DNA from: Parapedobacter flavus | Lineage (GTDB): Bacteria > Bacteroidota > Bacteroidia > Sphingobacteriales > Sphingobacteriaceae | Direction: 5' to 3' | Assembly (NCBI RefSeq): GCF_035818675.1 | Contig: NZ_JAYKZZ010000001.1 | Location: 1 to 64,000, forward strand | DNA: 64,000 nt | In this document: positions 8,614-16,904 of the stretch, piece after piece | Layout: each line of letters opens with the position of its first letter | Numbering within the stretch: position 1 is the stretch's first letter | Translations under genes and position numbers: made by a program | Notes under the pieces: model-generated | What the model saw: only the letters and a program-made list of their open reading frames with translations | The model's database searches: none | What the model was told of the DNA's origin: nothing

Positions 8614-9354
8614 GTGGTAGCGAAGCTTAAAAAACTGTATAACAAATCCTTATTCCAGCCCACGCTTTTCGGACTGTTTTTCAACCCTTTCTTTATCATC
8701 CGCAGGGGGCTGTATAATGGGGTAGCCCAATTCAGCGGGCACCTGCACGGCAAACTGTTGGATTTCGGTTGTGGCAGCAAACCGTACAAAGCGCTGTTCG
8801 CCGTGTCCGAATATGTAGGTGCAGACATTGAGGTGAGCGGGCACGATCATCGCAGCGAGGAAATTGATGTCTACTACGATGGCAACACATTGCCTTTTGC
8901 CGACGAATCGTTCGACAGTATTTTTTCCAGTGAAGTCTTCGAGCACGTTTTCAACCTCCCCCAAATCCTCGATGAGCTGCATCGCGTACTCAAACCCGGC
9001 GGGAAAATGCTGATAACGGTGCCTTTCGTTTGGGATGAACACGAAATCCCATACGACTTCGCTCGTTACACCTCATTCGGACTGAAACACATCCTGCAAG
9101 AAAAGGGATTCGTGGTTGTTCAGGAAAAAAAGACGACCAATTACGTAAGCACGACGTGCCAGATGTGGGCCGCCTATGTTTATCAACACATCTTTCCGAA
9201 ACATAAAGGAACGCGAATAGCGCTTACGCCGTTGTTTATTACGCCGATTACCCTTTGCGGACTGCTGCTGTCTGCTATACTGCCGAAAAACATGAATTTT
9301 TTCCACAACAACGTGATGGTTGTGCAAAAGCCGGCAGAGCGTTCCAATAGTTGA
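8614..9354 (+). CDS. Class I SAM-dependent methyltransferase
   Basis: A 246-residue methyltransferase with the class I Rossmann fold. Motif I is LLDFGCGSKPYKALF at ~48-62 (glycine-rich SAM site), followed by an acidic residue in VGADIEV, and LPFADESFDSIFSSEVFEHV with the Methyltransf_11 pattern, then LDELHRVLKPGGKMLITVPF. The C-terminal 40 residues are hydrophobic (two possible membrane-associated helices). The start is a GTG at 8614, forced by the position of the previous stop and the lack of a nearby ATG. Its place among surface-polysaccharide genes suggests methylation of a glycan or lipid-linked intermediate. Confidence 0.85.
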   Translation: MVAKLKKLYNKSLFQPTLFGLFFNPFFIIRRGLYNGVAQFSGHLHGKLLDFGCGSKPYKALFAVSEYVGADIEVSGHDHRSEEIDVYYDGNTLPFADESFDSIFSSEVFEHVFNLPQILDELHRVLKPGGKMLITVPFVWDEHEIPYDFARYTSFGLKHILQEKGFVVVQEKKTTNYVSTTCQMWAAYVYQHIFPKHKGTRIALTPLFITPITLCGLLLSAILPKNMNFFHNNVMVVQKPAERSNS

Positions 9355-9360
9355 TGGCCA

Positions 9361-10122
9361 ATGGAAAGTACGTTTTTACCTACGCTCACTGTCATCACCG
9401 TTGTTTATAACAATGTGGCCGACATCGAACGGACGCTCCGTTCGGTCATCAACCAAACCTACCCGCATATTGAGTATGTGATTGTCGATGGTGGATCGAC
9501 CGATGGTACGGTCGACGTCATCGGTAAGTATGCCGATCAGATCGCCCGGTTTATCAGCGAGCCCGATAACGGAATATACGATGCCATGAACAAAGGACTT
9601 GCGCTTGCCACGGGCGATTACGTCCTGTTCATGAATTCGGGTGACGAGATTTATACCGTCGACACCGTAGCCACGGTATTCGCTACCGCACCCAACGCCG
9701 ATATCTACTACGGTGAGACGGAAATGTTCGATGCCCGTTGGCAATCGCTCGGTCTGCGGCGGCACGCTATCCCAGAACGGTTCCATTGGAAAAGCTTCCG
9801 TTACGGTATGAACATCAGCCACCAGGCCATTTACATCCGGCGTAGCATCGTCAGCCAATATGATTTACAATATCAGCTGAGTGCCGATATCGACTGGGTC
9901 ATCCGGGCGGCAAAGGCCGCCCGGAAAATCATAAACACCAAACGTATCGTAGCCAAATACCTCGTAGGGGGGATGTCTAAAAAACGGCACTGGCAGAGCC
10001 TGAAGGAGCGTTTCCAGATTTTCAGCAAACATTATGGATGGTTGCCGAATGTATTCAACCACGTTGTTATCGCTATTCGTTTAACAATATACTACGTGAA
10101 GTATGGTAAAACTAATGACTGA
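9361..10122 (+). CDS. Glycosyltransferase family 2 protein
   Basis: A 253-residue GT-A-fold glycosyltransferase, probably adding a sugar to a lipid-linked glycan on the cytoplasmic face of the membrane. Features: LTVITVVYNNVADIERTLRSVINQTYP at the N-terminus, the nucleotide-binding VIVDGGSTDGT at ~41-51, SEPDNGIYDAMNKGLALATGD, and LFMNSGDEIY in the place of the DxD metal motif, then the NISHQAIYIRR segment with the WcaA-type acceptor loop. The ATG lies 6 nt after the methyltransferase stop; DUF3820 follows after 6 nt. It closes the polysaccharide cluster. Donor and acceptor sugars are unknown. Confidence 0.88.
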   Translation: MESTFLPTLTVITVVYNNVADIERTLRSVINQTYPHIEYVIVDGGSTDGTVDVIGKYADQIARFISEPDNGIYDAMNKGLALATGDYVLFMNSGDEIYTVDTVATVFATAPNADIYYGETEMFDARWQSLGLRRHAIPERFHWKSFRYGMNISHQAIYIRRSIVSQYDLQYQLSADIDWVIRAAKAARKIINTKRIVAKYLVGGMSKKRHWQSLKERFQIFSKHYGWLPNVFNHVVIAIRLTIYYVKYGKTND

Positions 10123-10128
10123 TTATTC

Positions 10129-10353
10129 ATGACGCCCGAAGAAACCATGCAACGATTGGTGACGACCAAAATGCCTTTTGGCAAGTACAAGGACACGCTT
10201 ATTTGTAACCTGCCTGAAGCCTACTTGGTTTGGTTCCACCAACAAGGATTTCCCAAAGGCGCCATCGGCATGTTGCTGGCAACGATGTACGAAATCAAAC
10301 TCAATGGACTGGAATACCTGCTCGTCCCGCTTCGAAACAAAAGCAAAAAATAG
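10129..10353 (+). CDS. DUF3820 family protein
   Basis: A 74-residue conserved protein of family DUF3820. It has the hallmark MPFGKYKD near residues 12-19, followed by LPEAYLVWFHQQGFPKG and a C-terminal helix. The FGKYK motif resembles a nucleic-acid-binding exonuclease-associated motif, and one homologue has been called a quorum-sensing-regulated virulence factor, but no biochemical role is established. It follows the glycosyltransferase by 6 nt and precedes a lipoprotein gene by 13 nt, so it is probably carried on the same transcript without a functional link. Confidence 0.8.
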   Translation: MTPEETMQRLVTTKMPFGKYKDTLICNLPEAYLVWFHQQGFPKGAIGMLLATMYEIKLNGLEYLLVPLRNKSKK

Positions 10354-10366
10354 TCGTTTATAACAT

Positions 10367-10996
10367 ATGAAACATCATGCGACTTTATTCCCAAACGGCT
10401 TGGCCGCTGCACTGATCGGTCTTACGCTCACCGCATGCGGCGGCCCCAGCGATACCGATCGTACCACACTCACGGATAGTTCGGCTACAGAAGTTTCCCA
10501 AGCCGCCACCGCGGAGCGCTTGGCGCTGGTACCCGGAACGTCTGTAGGCCCTTTCAAACTCGGCGACGCCGACAGTTTGGTTCACCAACAACTCGGTCGA
10601 CCCGACCATAGCAATGCGGCTATGGGAAAGGCAGTGCTGATTTGGTATGCCGATACCGCCAGTGGGTACCCATTGTCCATATTCACCACCCGAGACATGG
10701 GCAATGACGAAACCGCCCGGATACAGCAAATCAGGGTGACGTCGCCAACCTTCGAGACCGCTGATTCGATCCATGTGGGCTCCACGCTTACCCAAATCCG
10801 CACCGCTTATCCGGTCACGGCCATTGAAACCTATAGTCAGGCCGGCGAGACCTATACGGTTTACGAAGCCGACGATGGCATCGCATTCGAAGTTGGGCCT
10901 GATGACCACTGTGTGGCCATCATCATTCATCAAACAGATGCGGGTATGTCCAGCTACCTTCCGCTACGACCCTCAATGACCTCGAACAGTCAGTAA
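10367..10996 (+). CDS. Hypothetical lipoprotein
   Basis: I do not recognise a family. The 209-residue product starts with a lipoprotein signal (MKHHATLFPNGLAAALIGLT then LTACGG, so the lipidated cysteine is about residue 24), followed by a Ser/Thr-rich linker and a globular domain from ~55 on. That domain contains two similar stretches, VPGTSVGPFKLGDADSLV and SIHVGSTLTQIRTAYPV, each a motif 'G-S/T-x-x-x-x-F/I ... short helix', reminiscent of the tandem repeats in BLIP/SmpA-like lipoproteins. Probable periplasmic or outer-membrane anchored protein. Confidence 0.7.
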   Translation: MKHHATLFPNGLAAALIGLTLTACGGPSDTDRTTLTDSSATEVSQAATAERLALVPGTSVGPFKLGDADSLVHQQLGRPDHSNAAMGKAVLIWYADTASGYPLSIFTTRDMGNDETARIQQIRVTSPTFETADSIHVGSTLTQIRTAYPVTAIETYSQAGETYTVYEADDGIAFEVGPDDHCVAIIIHQTDAGMSSYLPLRPSMTSNSQ

Positions 10997-11047
10997 AAAG
11001 TACCATAAGATACCCGTATCTTACCAGTGGAGCTTGTTTGATGTCGT

Positions 11048-11055
11048 TATCTTTG
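11048..11055 (+). promoter_or_regulatory. -7 box ahead of DUF983 gene
   Basis: TATCTTTG matches the Bacteroidota -7 consensus. It sits 38 nt upstream of the ATG at 11094 and inside the longer open frame that begins with TTG at 11034, which argues that the longer start is wrong. No clear TTTG -33 box is found at the expected distance. Confidence 0.5.
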
Positions 11056-11093
11056 CAGCAAAAAGAACAGGCAGATTAAGCGTGGAGAATATC

Positions 11094-11504
11094 ATGGAAA
11101 GAAATCACACCCCATCGGTTCTCAAAGCGGCGCTGCAAGCTAAATGCCCGCGGTGCCGCGAAGGGAATATGTTTACAGGCAAGACCTATGCACTCAAAGC
11201 CCAAAAAATGAACGAAACATGCCCCCACTGTGGGTTGCGTTATGAGCGCGAACCGGGCTACTTTTATGTAGCCATGTTTGTGAGCTACGCATTGGCGATG
11301 GCCGAGATGATTGTGGCCTGCATGGGCTTCTACCTCTTTACGGGCTATATGGAAGGCCCGTGGCCATATCTTATCGCTACCATCGGTACGGTCATTGTGT
11401 TTTCACCGCTCAACTACCGTTATTCGCGGGTCGTCTTACTTTATTGGCTCACGCCGGGCATTAGTTATCAGCCCCAAACCAAAAGCGTGCCCGAAAAGCG
11501 GTAA
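11094..11504 (+). CDS. DUF983 family membrane protein
   Basis: A 136-residue protein of family DUF983. Two CxxC pairs, CPRC in LQAKCPRCREGNMF and CPHC in ETCPHCGLRYE, look like a small zinc-ribbon, and are followed by two hydrophobic helices (VAMFVSYALAMAEMIVACMG and YLIATIGTVIVFSPLNYR). The function of the family is unknown; some members lie beside cytochrome oxidase genes, but that is not the case here. The ATG at 11094 is used because the upstream TTG frame overlaps a promoter box. The AraC gene starts 21 nt after its stop. Confidence 0.83.
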   Translation: MERNHTPSVLKAALQAKCPRCREGNMFTGKTYALKAQKMNETCPHCGLRYEREPGYFYVAMFVSYALAMAEMIVACMGFYLFTGYMEGPWPYLIATIGTVIVFSPLNYRYSRVVLLYWLTPGISYQPQTKSVPEKR

Positions 11505-11525
11505 AAAATCAGTATACTTACAGCC

Positions 11526-12392
11526 ATGACTCGTCAGGGCTATCCGGTATATGACATTACGGGGTTTGCGACCTACCAATCGGAATTCTTGGTCGGCCCC
11601 TTTGCCCCCTACATTGTGCGGCACCATAAGCTGCATGTGCCGCATGGCCATACCTTTTACCATTTGGTTTATTTTACCAAAGGTGCCGGGTACCATACCA
11701 TCGACTTCGATCGTTTTGAAGTGCGTCCCTACCAATTGTATGCGATGGTGCCGGGCCAGGTTCACCGTTGGAATTTCGACGGGGAAGTAGATGGCTATGT
11801 GCTTAACTTTTCAACCCAGTTTTTCCAGTCTTTTCTGCTGCGCCCCGATTATATCGACGAATTTGCTTTCTTTCAAGGACAGGCTAAACAATCGGTGCTC
11901 GATATCCCCACAGATTTACGCCCACGGATTACCGCCCTCTTTGAAGAGATGGTGCCGCTAAGCGCCGCCGTAAGCATGCTTACAATCGATAAGCTGCGAG
12001 TGTTGATGCTGAAGTTATTCTTAGACCTAGCCGACCTGCAGAAGCCTGCGCAGCCTTCGCCGCAATCTTACAATGCGGTTTTATTGCGCAACTTCAAGAA
12101 ACTTGTGGAAAAGCATTATGCCGAACTCCGGTTACCTAAGGATTATGCGGCCATGCTCTACATTACCCCCAACCACCTCAATGCCATTTGTTCAGACCTA
12201 TTGGGCCAATCAGCGGGAACCGTGATACGCGATCGCGTTGTCTTGGAGGCCAAACGGCTCCTGGTAAACCCCGAGCTATCCATCGCCGCCATCGCCGACG
12301 TGCTCAACTTCAAAGACAACTCGTATTTCAGTAAATTTTTCAAGAAATATGCCGATACCACCCCTGAGACCTTCAGGCGGAATATGGGATGA
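11526..12392 (+). CDS. AraC-family transcriptional regulator
   Basis: A 288-residue regulator with an N-terminal cupin-like ligand-binding domain (AraC_binding; PHGHTFYHLVYFTKGAGYHTIDF and VRPYQLYAMVPGQVHRW, residues ~35-85) and a C-terminal pair of helix-turn-helix motifs (residues ~185-288) ending in LNFKDNSYFSKFFKKYADTTPETFRR, the conserved AraC signature. Ligand and targets are unknown; no adjacent catabolic operon is obvious. It converges on the holin-like gene at 12400; the 7-nt gap plus flanking bases form a GACTAG/CTAGTC palindrome that is too short to be a convincing terminator. Confidence 0.9.
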   Translation: MTRQGYPVYDITGFATYQSEFLVGPFAPYIVRHHKLHVPHGHTFYHLVYFTKGAGYHTIDFDRFEVRPYQLYAMVPGQVHRWNFDGEVDGYVLNFSTQFFQSFLLRPDYIDEFAFFQGQAKQSVLDIPTDLRPRITALFEEMVPLSAAVSMLTIDKLRVLMLKLFLDLADLQKPAQPSPQSYNAVLLRNFKKLVEKHYAELRLPKDYAAMLYITPNHLNAICSDLLGQSAGTVIRDRVVLEAKRLLVNPELSIAAIADVLNFKDNSYFSKFFKKYADTTPETFRRNMG

Positions 12393-12399
12393 CTAGCTT

Positions 12400-12759
12400 C
12401 TAGTCCGCTTCCTTTGAACCAAAAACACTGTTCAATAGCATCTGTATCAGCGCCACGATAATCGCAAACACCGCTGCCCACCAGAAATTCGCCACCTCAA
12501 ACTTGCTACCCATGAAATAGCTGGTGAGTTGAACCATCAACACGGTGATGATAAACGAAATGAGGCCCAATGTGAGCAGGTTGAGTGGAAAGGTGAATAC
12601 GCGCAACACCGTGCCTAACGTTGCGTTCACAAAAGCGATGATGAATCCCGCAACAATCGCCCAACCGAACCCCGCGACACTCACCGCCGAGGCGGGGAGA
12701 ATCAGGGCTGCCAAAAATACAGCCAGGCCGGTTAATAGTACATCAATGATAAACCGCAT
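12400..12759 (-). CDS. Phage-holin-4 family membrane protein (chromosomal)
   Basis: A 119-residue protein with four predicted membrane helices, matching the Phage_holin_4_2 superfamily (formerly DUF360). Family markers include the N-terminal LLTGLAVFLAALILP, the central FVNATLGTVLRVFTFPLNLLTLGL with the conserved N, P and L residues, and a short charged C-terminus. Despite the name, members are common chromosomal genes and no phage genes are nearby, so lysis is not implied. Monocistronic on the minus strand; its start region is shared with the riboswitch promoter region of the next gene. Confidence 0.85.
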   Translation of the reverse strand: MRFIIDVLLTGLAVFLAALILPASAVSVAGFGWAIVAGFIIAFVNATLGTVLRVFTFPLNLLTLGLISFIITVLMVQLTSYFMGSKFEVANFWWAAVFAIIVALIQMLLNSVFGSKEAD

Positions 12760-12872
12760 AACGATATTTTTTGATTTATACTTGCGTAATACGAATATCG
12801 GTTAAATTGTTTGGTTTCTTACAAAAAAGTCGTCGGCATTCATTACGCACCGCTTAATCATAATAAATTATG

Positions 12873-12880
12873 TACCTTTG
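12873..12880 (+). promoter_or_regulatory. -7 box of the TPP-riboswitch transcript
   Basis: TACCTTTG is a perfect Bacteroidota -7 box. It lies 13 nt before the first conserved riboswitch base (GGGGTG at 12893), the spacing expected if transcription starts just ahead of the aptamer. No strong -33 box is apparent. Confidence 0.7.
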
Positions 12881-12888
12881 CACCATCA

Positions 12889-13002
12889 TATAGGGGTGCC
12901 TTGTTTTGTACAAGAAAACACAAATAAAGGCTGAGATCATACCCATTGGTGCTGCGGCGCCAAGCACCTGATCCGGATAATGCCGGCGGAGGGAGGTAAG
13001 TT
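12889..13002 (+). ncRNA. TPP riboswitch (THI element)
   Basis: The leader of the following TonB-dependent receptor holds all conserved TPP-aptamer segments in order: GGGGTGCC (12893-12900), GGCTGAGA followed by TACCC (12929-12944), CACCTGATCCGGATAATGCC (12965-12984) and GGCGGAGGGA (12985-12994). The GGGGTG and TACCC segments form P2, the CTGAGAT loop is the pyrimidine-binding site, and the GGATAATGCC region binds the pyrophosphate. Binding of thiamine pyrophosphate should lower expression of the receptor. A hairpin with arms 13014-13020 and 13030-13036 and a loop containing CCCC lies between the aptamer and the start codon. Confidence 0.93.
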
Positions 13003-13067
13003 AAATAATTACGCTGCTATGAACCCCTTATAGCAGTGGTGTTTAACTAAAATTTACAAGTTACAAA

Positions 13068-15539
13068 ATGATTAAAAAGTCAATCGCAGGGATTGCGTTT
13101 TTCACGCACGTCGTCATGGCTGTCGCCGTGGCACAGCACAGCATCACCGTATCCGTAACCGAGGCAAGCAGCGGTAAACCGATGCCGGGCGCTTCCATTC
13201 ACCTCGGAGGCACCATGTATCAAGGGAAGGCCAATACCGAGGGTTTGGCAACCATTCGCCACATCAAGGGAGGTAGCTACTCTATCGTGGTTAGCCACCT
13301 CGGCTACCAAACGGAAAAGCAACGCGTTACGGTAGCTGGAGACCAACGAGTTGATGTCGCGTTGCGACAGGCGGCGCTGTTAACCGATGAAGTGGTGGTC
13401 CAGGCTACGCGTGCCACGGAAAATACGGCGACGACCTACAAAAACATCAGCAAAGCGGATATCGCCAAGAATAACGTGGGGCAGGATATCCCTTTCCTTC
13501 TCGACCAGACACCCGGCGTGGTCATTTCGTCGGATGCTGGCGCAGGTATCGGATACACCAGCATGCGAATCCGCGGTAGCGATGCGCAGCGGACCAACGT
13601 TACGGTCAATGGCATCCCACTCAACGACGCGGAAAGCCTGGGTTCGTTTTTCGTCAATCTGCCCGACTTCGCCTCTTCCGTGGATAACATCCAGATCCAG
13701 CGTGGGGTAGGCACATCCACCAATGGGGCCGGTGCTTTTGGCGCCAGTCTCAATATCCAAACCAACACGCTTAATGAAGAAGCGTACGCTGAACTCGATC
13801 AGTCCATTGGCTCCTACCGTTCACTGAAAAATACCATCCGGCTCGGCACGGGTCTCATCGACGGCAATTTCAGCTTCGACGGACGCCTTTCACGCATCAG
13901 CAGCGACGGTTACATCGATCGGGGCACCTCCAACCTCCAGTCGTTCTTTCTGTCCGGAGCCTGGCACGGCCAGCATAGCCTGTTGCGGGGCAACGTGTTC
14001 GGCGGTAAAGAAAAAACCTACCAAGCCTGGTACGGTACGCCTGAATCGCGGCTCACGGGCGATGTGGCTGCCATGGAAGCGTATGCAGCAGATGATGGGC
14101 TAACGCCCGAAGAAACCGAGAACTTGCTGAACTCCGACCGGCGGTACAACAAGTACCTATACGACAATGAAACCGATAACTACCAACAAACGCATTACCA
14201 ATTGCTGTTTTCCTCCACGCTCACGGACGAGCTTACGCTCAACACCGCATTGCATTACACCCGGGGGAAAGGTTACTATGAGCAGTTCCGTAACCAGGAT
14301 GAATACGCCGATTACGGATTGTCGCCCATCACCGTGAATGATGGTACCATAACCGAAACGGACTTGGTGCGTCAGCGGTGGCTAAACAACCATTTCTATG
14401 GTGGCACCTACTCACTTGTGTACGAAAGCGGGAATGGCTTCGAATTCACGTTGGGTGGCGCCTACAATAGCTACGATGGTGGGCATTACGGCGATATCGT
14501 GTGGTCACAGTATCCGTTGGCTACTAACGGGGCTTACCCGCTTTCAAAGGACGACGGCTTCAGCACCGCCTATCGCTATTACGATGGTGACGCTACCAAG
14601 ACAGACTTCAACACCTATTTTAAAGCTTCGTACCAACTGGACGAGCTGTCGTTGTTCGCAGATGCGCAGTACCGTCGTGTCGATTACGCCATTACCGGGA
14701 TCGATAACGACCTGCGCGACCTAACGCAGGATGCATCGTTCGATTTTTTCAATCCGAAAATTGGGCTTACGTATCAATTGTCCACCGCAAGTAATGTGTA
14801 TGCTTCTTATGCATTGGCGAATAAAGAGCCGGTGCGGAGCGATTTTACCGACTGGCCCATTGACCAAACGCCCAGACCCGAGCAGCTACACGACATCGAG
14901 GCTGGTTATCGCCTCAGGGCCCATCGGTTCAATATCGGCCTGAATGGTTATGCCATGTTGTATAAAAATCAACTGGTGCTAACGGGCCAGCTCAATGACG
15001 TGGGCAGCACCCTACGGCGCAATGTAGACGATAGCTACCGCATCGGTTTAGAGTTCGATGGGCGTTGGGCACCCAATACCTGGTTTGCGTGGGCGGCAAC
15101 ACTGGCCTACAGCCAGAATAAAATCAAGAACTTCACGGAAGTGGTGGGCGATGTGGAGAACTTTTACTCCACCACCGATATTTCGTTTTCGCCAAACTGG
15201 GTGGCCTCCAGCGAGCTGAGCTTTAAGCCCTGGCAACCGTTTGAAGTGGCGCTGCTCAGCAAGTACGTATCGCGCCAGTACCTGGATAATACCGGCAACG
15301 CAAGCCGGAGCATAGATGGCTTTTTCGTAAACCACGTCCGCGCAACTTATCATACGTCGTTCTGGAAGCTGAAGAATATCGGCATCACGTTATTGGTCAA
15401 CAACGTATTCAATGAGAAATATGCATCAAGCGGATACACCTGGGGTTACTATTTGTCAGAAGCCGATCGGGTAGACTACAACTTCTATTATCCGCAAGCA
15501 ACGGCCAATTTCCTGTTGGGGTTGAACCTCAAATTCTAG
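13068..15539 (+). CDS. TonB-dependent receptor, predicted thiamine transporter
   Basis: An 823-residue outer-membrane transporter. Layout: signal peptide (residues 1-22, ending AVAQ), a carboxypeptidase-regulatory-like beta domain (~25-105, GKPMPGASIHLGG ... ISHLGYQ type), the TonB plug (~110-235, with TPGVVISSDAGAGIGYTSMRIRGS and QRTNVTVNGIPLNDAES), and a 22-strand barrel ending in a C-terminal phenylalanine (LNLKF). The TPP riboswitch directly upstream is the basis for assigning thiamine or a thiamine precursor as substrate; riboswitch-controlled receptors of this type are known in Bacteroidota (Bacteroides OMthi). No inner-membrane PnuT partner is adjacent. A rho-independent terminator follows. 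Confidence 0.88.
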   Translation: MIKKSIAGIAFFTHVVMAVAVAQHSITVSVTEASSGKPMPGASIHLGGTMYQGKANTEGLATIRHIKGGSYSIVVSHLGYQTEKQRVTVAGDQRVDVALRQAALLTDEVVVQATRATENTATTYKNISKADIAKNNVGQDIPFLLDQTPGVVISSDAGAGIGYTSMRIRGSDAQRTNVTVNGIPLNDAESLGSFFVNLPDFASSVDNIQIQRGVGTSTNGAGAFGASLNIQTNTLNEEAYAELDQSIGSYRSLKNTIRLGTGLIDGNFSFDGRLSRISSDGYIDRGTSNLQSFFLSGAWHGQHSLLRGNVFGGKEKTYQAWYGTPESRLTGDVAAMEAYAADDGLTPEETENLLNSDRRYNKYLYDNETDNYQQTHYQLLFSSTLTDELTLNTALHYTRGKGYYEQFRNQDEYADYGLSPITVNDGTITETDLVRQRWLNNHFYGGTYSLVYESGNGFEFTLGGAYNSYDGGHYGDIVWSQYPLATNGAYPLSKDDGFSTAYRYYDGDATKTDFNTYFKASYQLDELSLFADAQYRRVDYAITGIDNDLRDLTQDASFDFFNPKIGLTYQLSTASNVYASYALANKEPVRSDFTDWPIDQTPRPEQLHDIEAGYRLRAHRFNIGLNGYAMLYKNQLVLTGQLNDVGSTLRRNVDDSYRIGLEFDGRWAPNTWFAWAATLAYSQNKIKNFTEVVGDVENFYSTTDISFSPNWVASSELSFKPWQPFEVALLSKYVSRQYLDNTGNASRSIDGFFVNHVRATYHTSFWKLKNIGITLLVNNVFNEKYASSGYTWGYYLSEADRVDYNFYYPQATANFLLGLNLKF

Positions 15540-15555
15540 CGGGTATATGAAAAAG

Positions 15556-15595
15556 GGCAAGCGCCGATGTAAAATAATCGTGCGCTTGCCGTTTT
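15556..15595 (+). terminator. Rho-independent terminator after the receptor gene
   Basis: Perfect 9-bp stem GGCAAGCGC (15556-15564) with GCGCTTGCC (15582-15590), a 17-nt loop and a GTTTTAA tail, 17 nt after the receptor's stop codon. Confidence 0.85.
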
Positions 15596-15610
15596 AATGC
15601 ACCATTGGCA

Positions 15611-15642
15611 TTGATATTGTCGGAAAAATGTCGTTACCTTTA
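15611..15642 (+). promoter_or_regulatory. Promoter of the sugar-dehydrogenase-like gene
   Basis: A -7 box TACCTTTA (15635-15642) is preceded by TTG at 15611-15613 (21-nt gap) and another at 15617-15619. The -7 box lies inside the frame that opens with an ATG at 15628, supporting the downstream ATG at 15658 as the real start. Confidence 0.55.
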
Positions 15643-15657
15643 AGCAAAATTATCGTT

Positions 15658-16899
15658 ATGCGACATACATCCAAATCAATTGCGGCTATTGCGGCATTAT
15701 CGTTCGTGATTTCATCCTGCGATTCGTCCGCTTCCAAGGAAACCGTTGAAGAAACACCGGCCGATTCGACATACGCGCCCGTGGAAACCAAAGAAGCCAA
15801 TACAGACTATGCGCCTGCTTTCGAAGGGCAAACACGGGTGGCTGGTGTGAAAACCACGACCCCCTTTGAGGCAAAAGTATTGACGGAAGGGCTTGATCGG
15901 CCTTGGGGCATTGCCAGTTTGCCCGACGGCAGGCTGTTGATTACTGAAAAGGAGGGGACACTCCGTATCGCCACGCAAACCGGTGAGCTTAGTGAGGCCA
16001 TCACCGGCCTGCCGGCTGTTAACGCAAAGGGGCAGGGCGGATTGCTGGGCGTCACCATCGACCCCGATTTTGACAGCAACCGCATGGTCTATTGTGTGTT
16101 TTCCCAAGATACGCCCAACGGTACATTGACTGCCGTGGCTAAAGGGCGGTTGGCCGATGATGAAAAGACAGTCGAAAATGCACAGGTCATTTACCAAGCC
16201 ACACCGGCTCATAAAAGCAACCTGCATTATGGCGGGCGCATCTTGTTTGATAAAACCGGGAACCTCTTTGTCAGCACCGGCGAGCGTTCAGATATCGAAA
16301 CCCGACCGTTGGCCCAAGATTTGAATGCAGCGCTAGGAAAGGTACTACGCATCACGCCAAACGGTGACCCCGCTCCAGGCAACCCTTTTGAAGGGAGAAG
16401 CGATGCACGCCCCGAAATTTATTCGTACGGGCACCGCAATGTGCAGGGGCTCGCATTCCATCCCATTACGGGTGACCTTTGGGAGGGCGAATTCGGCCCC
16501 CGCGGCGGCGACGAGATAAACCGTGTCCAAGCTGGTAAAAACTACGGTTGGCCCACCATTACTTACGGCCTTGAGTACAACGGCAACAAGATCGGTGATG
16601 CCATCCAACAGCAAGAAGGCTTGGAGCAGCCGGTATACTATTGGGACCCCGTACTATCACCGAGTGGAATGACTTTTTTTGCGGGTAATTCCATTCCCGA
16701 GTGGGAGAACAATCTATTCATAGGAGGATTAAGCAGTGTACATATTGCCAGGTTGGTTATTAAAGACAACAAGGTTGTCGGCGAAGAGCGGCTGCTGGAA
16801 GACGAAGCCCAACGCTTCCGGGATGTGCATCAAGGGAAAGATGGCGCGCTGTATGCCATTACAGATGGTGGTAGACTATACCGCATCGGGAAAAAATAA
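15658..16899 (+). CDS. PQQ-dependent sugar dehydrogenase-like lipoprotein (GSDH / YliI family)
   Basis: A 413-residue six-bladed beta-propeller of the glucose/sorbosone dehydrogenase family. Starting at 15658 gives a clean lipoprotein signal (MRHTSKSIAAIAALSFVISS then C), so the protein is anchored to a membrane and faces the periplasm. Family motifs: RPWGIASLPDGRLLITE, GQGGLLGVTIDPDF, HYGGRILFDKTGNLFVSTGER, SYGHRNVQGLAFHP and GPRGGDEINRVQAGKNYGW, the last two being cofactor-site loops. Oxidises a sugar with pyrroloquinoline quinone if the cofactor is available; no PQQ synthesis genes are seen here. An earlier in-frame ATG at 15628 is rejected because it overlaps the promoter. Confidence 0.87.
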   Translation: MRHTSKSIAAIAALSFVISSCDSSASKETVEETPADSTYAPVETKEANTDYAPAFEGQTRVAGVKTTTPFEAKVLTEGLDRPWGIASLPDGRLLITEKEGTLRIATQTGELSEAITGLPAVNAKGQGGLLGVTIDPDFDSNRMVYCVFSQDTPNGTLTAVAKGRLADDEKTVENAQVIYQATPAHKSNLHYGGRILFDKTGNLFVSTGERSDIETRPLAQDLNAALGKVLRITPNGDPAPGNPFEGRSDARPEIYSYGHRNVQGLAFHPITGDLWEGEFGPRGGDEINRVQAGKNYGWPTITYGLEYNGNKIGDAIQQQEGLEQPVYYWDPVLSPSGMTFFAGNSIPEWENNLFIGGLSSVHIARLVIKDNKVVGEERLLEDEAQRFRDVHQGKDGALYAITDGGRLYRIGKK

Positions 16900-16904
16900 G
16901 AATA

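Noticed and set aside
12387..12402. GACTAG/CTAGTC palindrome between the AraC and holin-like genes as terminator
   Set aside because: The stem is only 6 bp and has no T-run on either side.
12400..12759. Phage holin-like gene as sign of a prophage
   Set aside because: The family is common as a chromosomal membrane protein in Bacteroidota and no phage structural, integrase or lysis genes are nearby.
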